The notes under the pieces: model-generated
What the model saw: the letters and a program-made list of their open reading frames with translations, nothing else
Told to the model about the DNA's origin: nothing
Databases searched by the model: none
Program-made: the position numbers and the translations under genes
NCBI GenBank assembly: GCA_050485865.1
Contig: JBJHCE010000178.1
Location: forward strand, 1-5,914
Direction: 5' to 3'
Length of the DNA stretch: 5,914 nt
Origin: SKNW01 sp050485865
GTDB taxonomy: Bacteria > Gemmatimonadota > Gemmatimonadetes > Longimicrobiales > Gaopeijiaceae
Shown here: piece after piece, positions 1 through 5,914 of the stretch
Layout of the letters: the number at the start of each line of letters is the position of its first letter
Position numbering within the stretch: the first letter of the stretch is position 1

Positions 1-412
1 GGGCGAGACCCCCCTCAACTTCGTCTCTGCCGAGGACGTGGCCGACGAGGTGGTGCTGGCCCTCGAGGATCCGGCGCTTCGGGGTGAGACCCGCACCGTC
101 GGGGGGCCCGACCTGATGTCGCGCCTCGAGGCGCTCGCCATCGTGGAAGAAGCCCTCGGAACGTCGGCCCGGCGGAGGCACCTGCCGGTTCCCGTCCTTC
201 GGGTCCTCCGGGGCGTCACGCGGTACACGCACCGGGGAATGTACTACCTCTTCGACCTGGGGATCGCCGAGGAGACGCGGAGCGAGGGGCTCCGCCCGGA
301 CCCTGCCCACCTCGACCGGGTGGGGACGCGAACGGTCCGCGAGATCGTGGCCGGGTGGGCCGCCGCCGTCAGGGAACCCGCCCGAACCCCTCCCGTGCCA
401 GGAGATCGGTAG
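1..412 (+). CDS. NAD(P)-binding NmrA/SDR-type protein, 3' end only
   Basis: This is the C-terminal 136 residues of a gene whose start lies left of the window; the first complete codon is at base 2 and the TAG stop is at 410-412. The frame is open to the edge, and the visible start reads GETPLNFVSAEDVADEVVLA. That matches the stretch in NmrA-like and atypical short-chain dehydrogenase proteins that follows the Rossmann core (NFV-S-x-x-D-V-A, then a helix). A later GGPDLMSRLEALAIVEEALG segment fits the usual 'restored state' helix of these proteins, and the tail ends in REIVAGWAAA. The cofactor-binding GxxGxxG and any catalytic Tyr-Lys would lie upstream and cannot be seen, so the enzyme may be a reductase, an epimerase or a redox sensor. 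The GTG at 38 is an internal codon, not a start. The last 44 bases overlap the tail of the minus-strand serine hydrolase. Confidence 0.75.
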   Translation, partial: GETPLNFVSAEDVADEVVLALEDPALRGETRTVGGPDLMSRLEALAIVEEALGTSARRRHLPVPVLRVLRGVTRYTHRGMYYLFDLGIAEETRSEGLRPDPAHLDRVGTRTVREIVAGWAAAVREPARTPPVPGDR

Positions 413-1547
413 CCAGGAAGGAGAGACGCACGAGGTGCGGGTGGGCCCGGTTCCCGTTCGTGAGGATCGCCACCCCGAGCCCCCGGTCCCGGTTTCCGTG
501 GATGAAGGCGGTGTACCCCCCCACGCTCCCCGAGTGGGCGATGTAGCGCTCCCCGCCCCGGGTCGTGGTCCACCACCCGAGGCCGTACCCCGCCTCGTCT
601 CCTCCCCACCCTCCCCCCATCGCCCCGGTGGGGGGATCGAACTGCCGGGACTGCATGGCCTCGGCGGTCTCCGCGCCCACGAGCACCACATCCCCGAGCC
701 GCGCCCCGTTCACCGAGGCCATGATCCACCGGGCCTGGTCCTCCACCGTTCCCCACGCCCCGCCTGCGGGCCACTCGGCGAATCGGGTCCGGGCGATGGG
801 CTCCTGGGCCCCGGTTTCCGGGTGCGGGCGGTAGGGGACGGCGAGGACCTCCTCCATCCGGGGCGTGGGGGCGAACGCGGTGGTGTGCATCCCCAGGGGC
901 TCCCAGATCCGGCGCCGCACCTCGTCCCGGAAGTCCTCCCCGGTGGCCACCTGCACCATGTGGGCAAGAAGGGCGAAGGCGGGGTTCGAGTACCGGAGGT
1001 CCCCCCCCGGAGGCCCGAGCACCCGGAGTCCCTCGGCCACGAAGGTGTCCAGGTTCCGGGGCACGGTGTCCGCCCACACGGGAACGCTCGAGAATCCCCC
1101 GGCGAGCCCCGAGGTGTGGGTCAGGAGGTGCCGAAGCGTCACCGGGTTCTCCGGGTCGTGGTCCGGGAATTCGAGGTCGCCCAGGTGCTCCACCACCGGG
1201 TCATCCAGGCCGAAGTGCCCCTCCTCCACGAGCTGCATCAGGACCGTGGCCACCATCGTCTTGAGGGTCGACGCGATGATGTAGACCGAGGTGGGGGTGG
1301 CGGGCGACCGGGTCCGGAGGTTCGTCTCCCCGAAACCCGCGCTCCAGACGATCTCCTCGCCGGCGGTGAGCGCGATCGTGACCGACGGAATCCGCCCCTC
1401 CACCATGGCCCGCCGCACCTCGGGCTCGAGTTCGGCCACCACCCGGTGGAGGGCGTCGAGGCCCTGCGCCGAGGCCGGCACGGCGCTCCACGGCACCGGG
1501 GCGAGCATCCCGGAAAGGAGCAGGAGGAGGGCGAAGGAGCGCTTCAC
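369..1547 (-). CDS. Exported serine hydrolase, beta-lactamase/S12 family
   Basis: This is a complete 392-residue protein of the class C beta-lactamase / D-Ala-D-Ala carboxypeptidase / esterase fold (Pfam Beta-lactamase type). Residues 1-27 form a Sec signal peptide: KR, a Leu-rich core, then an AxA site (A25-S-A27) before Gln28. The three active-site motifs are in order: S93-x-x-K96 (S-T-L-K) with the nucleophile Ser93, Y186-S-N188, and H338-S-G340 in place of KTG. LLTHTSGL at 141-148 and GGAWGT at 262-267 are typical family landmarks, and the length is usual. The product should act outside the cytoplasmic membrane on a peptide, D-amino-acid amide or ester; the motifs do not identify the substrate. 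HSG in place of KTG suits an esterase or peptidase more than a true resistance enzyme. The start is GTG (1545-1547), chosen because it begins the signal peptide and has GGAG nine bases upstream. The gene is divergent from the FAD oxidoreductase and overlaps the upstream plus-strand gene tail-to-tail by 44 bases. Confidence 0.93.
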   Translation of the reverse strand: MKRSFALLLLLSGMLAPVPWSAVPASAQGLDALHRVVAELEPEVRRAMVEGRIPSVTIALTAGEEIVWSAGFGETNLRTRSPATPTSVYIIASTLKTMVATVLMQLVEEGHFGLDDPVVEHLGDLEFPDHDPENPVTLRHLLTHTSGLAGGFSSVPVWADTVPRNLDTFVAEGLRVLGPPGGDLRYSNPAFALLAHMVQVATGEDFRDEVRRRIWEPLGMHTTAFAPTPRMEEVLAVPYRPHPETGAQEPIARTRFAEWPAGGAWGTVEDQARWIMASVNGARLGDVVLVGAETAEAMQSRQFDPPTGAMGGGWGGDEAGYGLGWWTTTRGGERYIAHSGSVGGYTAFIHGNRDRGLGVAILTNGNRAHPHLVRLSFLATDLLAREGFGRVP

Positions 1548-1706
1548 GGGATCGGACTCCGGTCAGGAGGTGGGCTGGGCATGGATGCGAGCGGAGGATC
1601 GTGCGCCTGCAAGACTGCGGGGGCAAGGGGCCCGGGCTTCTCCCCTCGGGCGACCGCTGGCGGATTCATCCGGCGGGCCCCATCGTGACACCGGACCCCG
1701 AACCCC
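1548..1706. promoter_or_regulatory. Divergent intergenic control region
   Basis: These 159 bases separate the start of the minus-strand serine hydrolase from the start of the plus-strand FAD oxidoreductase, so any promoters for both genes should lie here or within the genes. I see no convincing -35/-10 pair on either strand. The minus strand has a TTGCAG at 1612-1607 but no good -10 after it. A small dyad, CGGAT-TC-ATCCG at 1661-1672, could be a binding site for a regulator shared by both genes, but five-base arms are weak evidence in DNA this GC-rich. An in-frame stop (TGA 1686-1688) lies 18 bases before the oxidoreductase ATG. Confidence 0.5.
1557..1560 (-). promoter_or_regulatory. Ribosome binding site of the serine hydrolase
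   Basis: Read on the minus strand this is GGAG, nine bases before the GTG at 1545-1547. It supports GTG as the start of the serine hydrolase over the internal Met14 of the signal peptide. It is a plain Shine-Dalgarno match, not tested. Confidence 0.6.
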
Positions 1707-2900
1707 ATGCCCGCCGTGTCCGAAGCTTCGTTCCCGCCCATCCGACCCTTCTCCCGGCGCCGCTTCCTCCGCGCCGGATCCGCCGCCGCAGCCGGACTCC
1801 TCCTCGGGGGAACCGCAGGGGGATGCACCCGGGCCGCCCAGATCGGAGGGGCCGCACCGGTGCCGCCCGGGGGCCCCGGCCGGAGGCTCCGCCCGCTGGC
1901 ACCGGTGCACGTCTCCCCCGGGCGGGTCGCGCGGACGGTGGCGGGACTCCGCCCCTTCCGGCCGGCGGGCTTCGTGGTGCGCGCCCACCGGTTCGACGAG
2001 ACGGTGGTGGTGCACAATTACGGGCACGGGGGCGGGGGGATCTCGCTGGCGTGGGGAAGCTCCGAGCTCGCCGCCGAGCTCGTCTCGGAGGCGGCGGCGG
2101 AGCGGGGGTTCCGCGAAGTGGCGGTCCTCGGCGCCGGGATCATGGGGCTCACCACCGCCCGCCTCCTCCAGGACCGGGGATTCCACGTTACGGTGCATGC
2201 CCGGGAGCTTCCCCCCTTCACGACCTCGAACGTGGGCGGGGGGCAGTGGTCGCCCTTCACCGTGTTCGAGGGGGGCGCCACCACCCCCGCCTTCGATGCC
2301 CAGTACGAGCGCGCCGCCCGGATCTCCCACGCCCGCTACCAGCTCCTGGTGGGACAGCGCTACGGGGTCCGGTGGATGGAGAACCTGGTGCTCCGGGGCG
2401 CGCCTTCGGGAGGCCGCGGGGGCACCCTCGCCGACCTCTTCCTGGACGAGGAGGAGTACGGGCCCGGGGAACACCCCTTTCCTGCCCCCTGGCTCGGGCG
2501 CTCGGTGACGCTCCTCATCGAGCCGGGGATCTTCCTCTCCGAGCTGACCCGCGACCTCCTCCTCCGGGGCGGCAGGATCGTGCCCCGCGCCTTCTCGGCA
2601 CTCGACGAGGTGCTCGCCCTCGAGACCGGGTGCGTCGTGAACTGCACCGGCCTCGGGAGCCGGGACCTCTTCGGCGACGAGACCCTCCTCCCGATCCGGG
2701 GGCAGCTCGCCCTCCTCCTCCCCCAGCCCGAGGTGGACTACATGCTCCTGGGCGGGGGGGCCTACATGTTCCCCCGGAGCGACGGGATCGTCCTCGGGGG
2801 CTCGCAGGAGCGAGGGGCCTGGACCGCCGAGACCACACCGGAGGTCATCGAGGGGATCCTCGACCGGAATCGGGCCCATTTCCAGTGGGGGGCTCCGTAG
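1707..2900 (+). CDS. Tat-exported FAD oxidoreductase, DAAO fold, permuted order
   Basis: This 397-residue protein is related to D-amino-acid oxidase, which oxidises D-amino acids to imino acids with FAD and makes H2O2. A twin-arginine signal, S16-R-R-R-F-L-R22, and an Ala/Leu/Gly-rich core indicate folded export with the flavin bound. Cys40 in AGGC is a weak lipobox candidate. The motif order is unusual. R82-P-F-R-P, equivalent to the substrate Arg283 region of mammalian DAAO, and H103-N-Y-G-H-G-G109 (flavin loop) come first. They are followed by the Rossmann motif G142-A-G-I-M-G147, then TTSNVGGGQWSP (172-183), VNCTG (311-315), RGQ (331-333) and Y353-M-F-P. Y353 fits active-site Tyr228; the Tyr224 position is Gly349. 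The substrate is therefore uncertain. ATG 1707 is the only start after the in-frame stop at 1686. No Shine-Dalgarno sequence is visible, so the message may be leaderless or weakly initiated. The 3' end overlaps the M14 gene by 56 bases. Confidence 0.9.
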   Translation: MPAVSEASFPPIRPFSRRRFLRAGSAAAAGLLLGGTAGGCTRAAQIGGAAPVPPGGPGRRLRPLAPVHVSPGRVARTVAGLRPFRPAGFVVRAHRFDETVVVHNYGHGGGGISLAWGSSELAAELVSEAAAERGFREVAVLGAGIMGLTTARLLQDRGFHVTVHARELPPFTTSNVGGGQWSPFTVFEGGATTPAFDAQYERAARISHARYQLLVGQRYGVRWMENLVLRGAPSGGRGGTLADLFLDEEEYGPGEHPFPAPWLGRSVTLLIEPGIFLSELTRDLLLRGGRIVPRAFSALDEVLALETGCVVNCTGLGSRDLFGDETLLPIRGQLALLLPQPEVDYMLLGGGAYMFPRSDGIVLGGSQERGAWTAETTPEVIEGILDRNRAHFQWGAP

Positions 2901-5900
2901 TTTCCGGGTCCGGCGGAAGCACCGGACGCTTCCGGGTGACGGTGCGCGTCACCGTCCCCTCGAAGGCCTCGGCACTCCGCTCCACCCGGGGGTCCCCCAC
3001 CGCCAGGTAGCGGACGAGGGCCGAGGTGTGGGCGAGCCCGGCCGTGGCCACGAGCTCGAGCCACGCCCCCCGGGCGGTCTCGTCGGGGGCCTCGGTGGTG
3101 GCGGAGAAGGTCAGGATGCGGGGGTTCGTCGGCCCCTGCCCCGTGGCCGTCCGCCCCCGGAGGGACAGGTAGCTCAGCATCCCCGAATGGAACCCCTCGC
3201 GGAAGCCCTCCACGTCCTGGCGCCCGTAGCGGGCGTATCGAGCGTACTGCCGACGGTTCATCGCCTCCACCTCGGGGATCCCGGTGATGGCGGCGGCGAT
3301 GGTGTCGAGGATCGCGAACTGGGCCTGGCCGATCTCCGGGTGGTCCGGATCGTCCACCCAGGTGAACCCCGGAATGAACCACCCGCGGGGGGCCCACCAG
3401 GCGCGCTGGGCCACCGTGCGCCCCCGTACCCACGCGGCGTACCCGGAGAAGTGCTGGACCCACTCGTGCGAGGGGTAGCCGTGGAGGTTCAGGAAGATGT
3501 CCGGGAGCCAGGCCGCCATGAGGTCGGGGCGCACCCGGGACTCGGCGTAGAGGGGGTCGCTCCCCCCCCCGGTGGTCACGTCCACCCCGAGCGCCCCCAG
3601 GTACCCGGCGTGGAGGGTGAAGTCCGGATTCACCCGTTGCATCTCCCAGGCGAGCTGGGCCCCGTCGGCGTTCAGGATCGGGTTCAGCACCACGTTCACC
3701 CGCGCGAGGAGCGCCCGGTACTCCGGGTCCGTGACCAGGTGCTCTCCCAGCCTGAGGAGGTGGCTCGTGGAGGAGACCTCGTTCGCGTGCTGCCGCCCCG
3801 AGAGGAAGATGGTGGGGCGAAGGGCCGTGAGCCGGGCCCTCGAGCGAAGGCGCCCCTCGACGGGGGGAAGGAAGTCCGCGCTCCAGAGGGGCCGCCCGAG
3901 GAAGCTCGTGCCGACGAAGTGCGCCTCCACCTCGGGGAAGGCGGCGAGCTTCGCCAGGAGGGCGTCGCTCTCTTCCGGGGGGATCGGTGTCTCCCACTGG
4001 ACCATGGGCTCCGAGGCCCCTGTGCCCGCTTCGGCGCGGCGGCGGGCCTCCTCCCAGTCGAACCCCTCGGCCACGAGCTCGGGGTGGCGGGTGGGGGCCG
4101 GGCGGTCGCTCACCGGGAGGCGTACCCCGCGACGGAAGTCGTCGGCGCGTTCGACCTCGAAGCGAAAGGCGAGCTCCCCCACCCCGTCGAAGGCCAGTGC
4201 ATCCCCGAGGACCCCTGCGCCATGGAGCCCGCGCACGACCTCGATCATGCCGGCGAGCATCTCCACCGAGAGGAAGGTCCGGTCGATCTGCCCCTCGGCG
4301 GCCCGGTCCCGGTGCTCGTCCAGCCGCCCCACCGAGTCCACCGCCTGAACGTCGAAGAGGAGGGCCTCGATCCGGTCGGGTCCGAAGGGTCCTCCGCCCC
4401 CGGCGCCGAGCCCCACGCCTCTCAGCTTCGGCGCCTCGGTGGGAAGGGGGGAGAGGGCGTAGCGCCAGCGCCCTTCCTCGCCGGCGGCCCGCACCCGGAG
4501 CACGAGTTCGGCGGCGGCGTCCTTCCGCCCGGTGAGGGTGACCCTGGCCCTTCCCGGGAGTCCGTCACCCGTCGGGTCGATGAAGGGGAGGATCCGCCCG
4601 GGGTAGCTGAGGCCGCCGGCGCCGTAGTGCTCCCCCAGGTGGGAAAAGAGGGCGAGGGTCGTGAAGTAGAGGTCGTTGTGGAGCGACTCGAGGGAGGAGA
4701 TCACCTCCTCGTCCACCCCGATCCTGTGGTTCGGCTCCGAGAGGCGCACCTCGATGCGGAGCTCGTCGAAGAAAGGGGCGGTGGCCTGGGTGAGGCGCCC
4801 CTCGTGAAGGTCCAGCAGGTAGTCCCGGAGCGCCGGCTGCACCTCCCCCTGCCAGAAGTCCCAGAAGTGGTCGAGGTCCGTGGCGATCCGGCGGTCGGCG
4901 GCAAGGGCGCCGTCGAGCTCGGCCCGGAGCCACCCGGTGGAGACGCGGACCCGCTCGTACTCGGGGTGCAGGGCAAAGTAGGGGAGGACCCGGTAGCGGG
5001 CATGGAAGGTCTCGTCCAGGAGGACGGAGCCGTCGGCGGCGAGGGCCCGGAGGCGGTAGTGGTCCGGTGCCTCCCGGATGCCACGGAAGACCACCGCGGT
5101 GTCCGGGATCCCGAGCTCGCGCGCCAGGATCTCCTCCACGGGAAAGAGCTCCTGGAGAAAGCGGGTGTCCGAGCCGATGGCCTTCCAGGGAAGCTCCTCC
5201 GAGTCCTCCAGGTGCGCGTAGTCGATCCGGATCCCCTGGACCGGGCGGCCCACCGCGCGGAGCCGGGGGATGAGCTCGTCCTCGATCCACGAGAAGCCCT
5301 GCTTGTATGCGGAGAGGACCACCACCTCCACCTGGCCCGGGTCCCTGCCCCGGGCCCGGACCGAGTCCACGATGGCCGCCTGAAGTTCCGCCCGGACGCG
5401 CGGGGGCTCGCTCACCCGGAGCTCGATGCGCCCGGTGCTTTCGGGGCCGATGCGGGGGAGGACGTCGGCCCGGAGGGCCTCCCAGGCCTCGTCCACCTCC
5501 CAGGGGAAATCCCGGATCCGGTCGAACACCTCCTCGCCGGCCCCGAAGGCGCTGGGGGCGAGGGCCACCTCCACCGGGAGGTCGGGGAACCGGGCGCGGA
5601 CCCGGTCCTCCACCCAGGTGGCGAGGCCGTCCGGGACCGTGTCCACCGCGAGTTCCACCCGGATCGCCTCCGGGGTGCCCCCGGGGAGGGTACCGTCGGT
5701 GGCGGGGATCCCCGGGCGCTCCCCGGCGGCAAGGCGGTCGAGCCACTGGTCGAGCTTCACGAGGGCGAGGGCTACCTGCCCGGCGGCGCTCCGGGCCTGG
5801 AGGAACCGGCGCACCTCGTCTTCCACCTGGGCGAGCCCGTACGCCCCGGGGCGGTGGGGACCGAGGGAGGGGAGGTGTCCTGCGGTCCAGCGGGCGGCGG

Positions 5901-5914
5901 CGGCGAGCCCGGCG
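2845..5914 (-). CDS. M14-type zinc carboxypeptidase, 5' end missing
   Basis: At least 1022 residues are visible and the frame is open at the right edge (stop TGA at 2847-2845). Numbering here starts at the GTG at 5826-5824; 29 more in-frame residues precede it. The C-terminal third is a metallocarboxypeptidase domain (about 605-945). It has the zinc ligands H680-A-N-E683 and H782 (FLNLHGYPSHEW, aligning with the FLSIHSY of carboxypeptidase A), N719-A-D-G722, R731 at the Arg127 position, and E912 as the likely catalytic Glu. The usual N-R pair after GVD is T751-T752, so side-chain or terminal carboxylate recognition probably differs. Residues 1-600 show no domain I recognise. They are mixed alpha/beta, with a well-ordered stretch at 205-420 containing ELPWKAIGSDTRFLQELF and LSEPNHRIGVDEEVISSLE. 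The tail (966-993) is Pro/Thr/Gly-rich and probably disordered. Length and family suggest an exported protein, but any signal peptide lies outside the window. It is convergent with the FAD oxidoreductase. Confidence 0.88.
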   Translation of the reverse strand, partial: AGLAAAARWTAGHLPSLGPHRPGAYGLAQVEDEVRRFLQARSAAGQVALALVKLDQWLDRLAAGERPGIPATDGTLPGGTPEAIRVELAVDTVPDGLATWVEDRVRARFPDLPVEVALAPSAFGAGEEVFDRIRDFPWEVDEAWEALRADVLPRIGPESTGRIELRVSEPPRVRAELQAAIVDSVRARGRDPGQVEVVVLSAYKQGFSWIEDELIPRLRAVGRPVQGIRIDYAHLEDSEELPWKAIGSDTRFLQELFPVEEILARELGIPDTAVVFRGIREAPDHYRLRALAADGSVLLDETFHARYRVLPYFALHPEYERVRVSTGWLRAELDGALAADRRIATDLDHFWDFWQGEVQPALRDYLLDLHEGRLTQATAPFFDELRIEVRLSEPNHRIGVDEEVISSLESLHNDLYFTTLALFSHLGEHYGAGGLSYPGRILPFIDPTGDGLPGRARVTLTGRKDAAAELVLRVRAAGEEGRWRYALSPLPTEAPKLRGVGLGAGGGGPFGPDRIEALLFDVQAVDSVGRLDEHRDRAAEGQIDRTFLSVEMLAGMIEVVRGLHGAGVLGDALAFDGVGELAFRFEVERADDFRRGVRLPVSDRPAPTRHPELVAEGFDWEEARRRAEAGTGASEPMVQWETPIPPEESDALLAKLAAFPEVEAHFVGTSFLGRPLWSADFLPPVEGRLRSRARLTALRPTIFLSGRQHANEVSSTSHLLRLGEHLVTDPEYRALLARVNVVLNPILNADGAQLAWEMQRVNPDFTLHAGYLGALGVDVTTGGGSDPLYAESRVRPDLMAAWLPDIFLNLHGYPSHEWVQHFSGYAAWVRGRTVAQRAWWAPRGWFIPGFTWVDDPDHPEIGQAQFAILDTIAAAITGIPEVEAMNRRQYARYARYGRQDVEGFREGFHSGMLSYLSLRGRTATGQGPTNPRILTFSATTEAPDETARGAWLELVATAGLAHTSALVRYLAVGDPRVERSAEAFEGTVTRTVTRKRPVLPPDPETTEPPTGNGPDSGRGSPR
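2914..2934 (+). terminator. Hairpin after the oxidoreductase stop (first of two)
   Basis: CGGAAGC (2914-2920) pairs with GCTTCCG (2928-2934), a perfect seven-base stem with a seven-base loop, starting 13 bases after the TAG at 2898-2900. There is no T-tract, so this would be a non-canonical terminator or an mRNA 3'-end stabiliser for the plus-strand gene. It lies inside the coding end of the M14 gene. Confidence 0.35.
2938..2956 (+). terminator. Second tandem hairpin after the oxidoreductase stop
   Basis: GACGGTG (2938-2944) pairs with CACCGTC (2950-2956), a perfect seven-base stem with a five-base loop. It starts three bases after the first hairpin ends. An alternative register, GGTGAC/GTCACC (2935-2940 and 2948-2953), also pairs. 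No T-tract follows. On the other strand it encodes the TVTRTVTR repeat of the M14 protein (residues 958-965). Confidence 0.35.

Noticed and set aside
427..439. Small hairpin CGCAC-GAG-GTGCG after the SDR-type gene as a terminator
   Set aside because: The stem is only five bases with a three-base loop, has no T-tract and lies in coding DNA of the opposite gene.
369..1547. Antibiotic-resistance beta-lactamase
   Set aside because: The fold and the SxxK and YxN motifs fit, but the third motif is HSG rather than KTG, and the family is dominated by esterases and peptidases. Nothing nearby suggests resistance.
1661..1672. Dyad CGGAT-TC-ATCCG as a defined operator
   Set aside because: Five-base arms occur often by chance at this GC content. 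It is noted only within the intergenic region entry.
435..1688. 417-residue plus-strand open frame across the serine hydrolase
   Set aside because: It is the antisense shadow of a gene with full S12 motifs. The translation is His/Pro/Gly/Arg-rich without motifs, as expected for antisense frames in GC-rich DNA.
2754..2760. Frameshift or assembly error at the seven-G run in the oxidoreductase
   Set aside because: The reading frame carries family motifs directly on both sides (PEVDYMLL before, YMFPR and GIVLGG after), so no indel is needed.
1563..3010. Long frames on both strands over the FAD oxidoreductase (1563-2879 minus, 1601-3010 plus, 1291-2508 plus)
   Set aside because: All overlap the motif-bearing oxidoreductase frame and give low-complexity Pro/Arg/Gly/Ser products. 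They arise from the lack of stop codons in GC-rich DNA.
2762..5746. Long alternative frames over the M14 gene (2762-3997 minus, 4565-5746 minus, 3572-4348 plus, 3987-4535 plus)
   Set aside because: They are compositionally biased shadows. The M14 frame alone carries the zinc and catalytic motifs and stays open for over 3 kb.
5824..5826. GTG as the true start of the M14 gene
   Set aside because: No Shine-Dalgarno sequence precedes it, no signal peptide follows it, and the frame stays open upstream for 29 more codons with the same G/C-ending codon preference. The real start is most likely outside the window.

Overview
This is a very GC-rich stretch (roughly 70% or more by eye, with G or C in most third codon positions) that is almost entirely protein-coding. 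No RNA genes, mobile elements or CRISPR arrays were seen. GTG start use, large exported hydrolases and the style of the proteins fit a high-GC environmental bacterium. Gemmatimonadota is my best guess, from a general impression of similar protein families rather than any marker gene.

Layout, left to right. (1) The 3' end of a plus-strand NmrA/SDR-type NAD(P)-binding protein, ending at 412. (2) A complete minus-strand exported serine hydrolase of the beta-lactamase/S12 fold (369-1547), whose 3' end overlaps gene 1 by 44 bases. (3) A 159-base divergent intergenic region (1548-1706). (4) A complete plus-strand FAD oxidoreductase of the D-amino-acid-oxidase fold with a twin-arginine signal (1707-2900). 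(5) A large minus-strand M14-type zinc carboxypeptidase that runs off the right edge (2845-5914) and overlaps gene 4 tail-to-tail by 56 bases. The strands alternate + - + -, so both convergent junctions overlap and the only non-coding DNA is the divergent gap between genes 2 and 4.

The most notable points are in genes 4 and 5. In gene 4 the segment that closes a classical D-amino-acid oxidase (substrate Arg plus the HNYGHGG flavin loop) sits before the GxGxxG Rossmann motif, so the protein reads as a circular permutation of the DAAO fold. In gene 5 the HxxE...H zinc site and a plausible catalytic Glu are present, but the usual Asn-Arg substrate-binding pair after GVD is replaced by Thr-Thr next to a nine-G tract, and at least 600 residues of unrecognised sequence precede the peptidase domain. 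Two tandem hairpins follow the stop of gene 4 and lie inside the coding end of gene 5, where codon choice appears shaped to form them.

Working together (inference): an exported S12-type hydrolase and an exported DAAO-fold enzyme share a divergent control region, and a zinc carboxypeptidase lies next to them. This could be an extracytoplasmic route for breaking down peptides or peptidoglycan fragments that contain D-amino acids. The sequence does not prove it.
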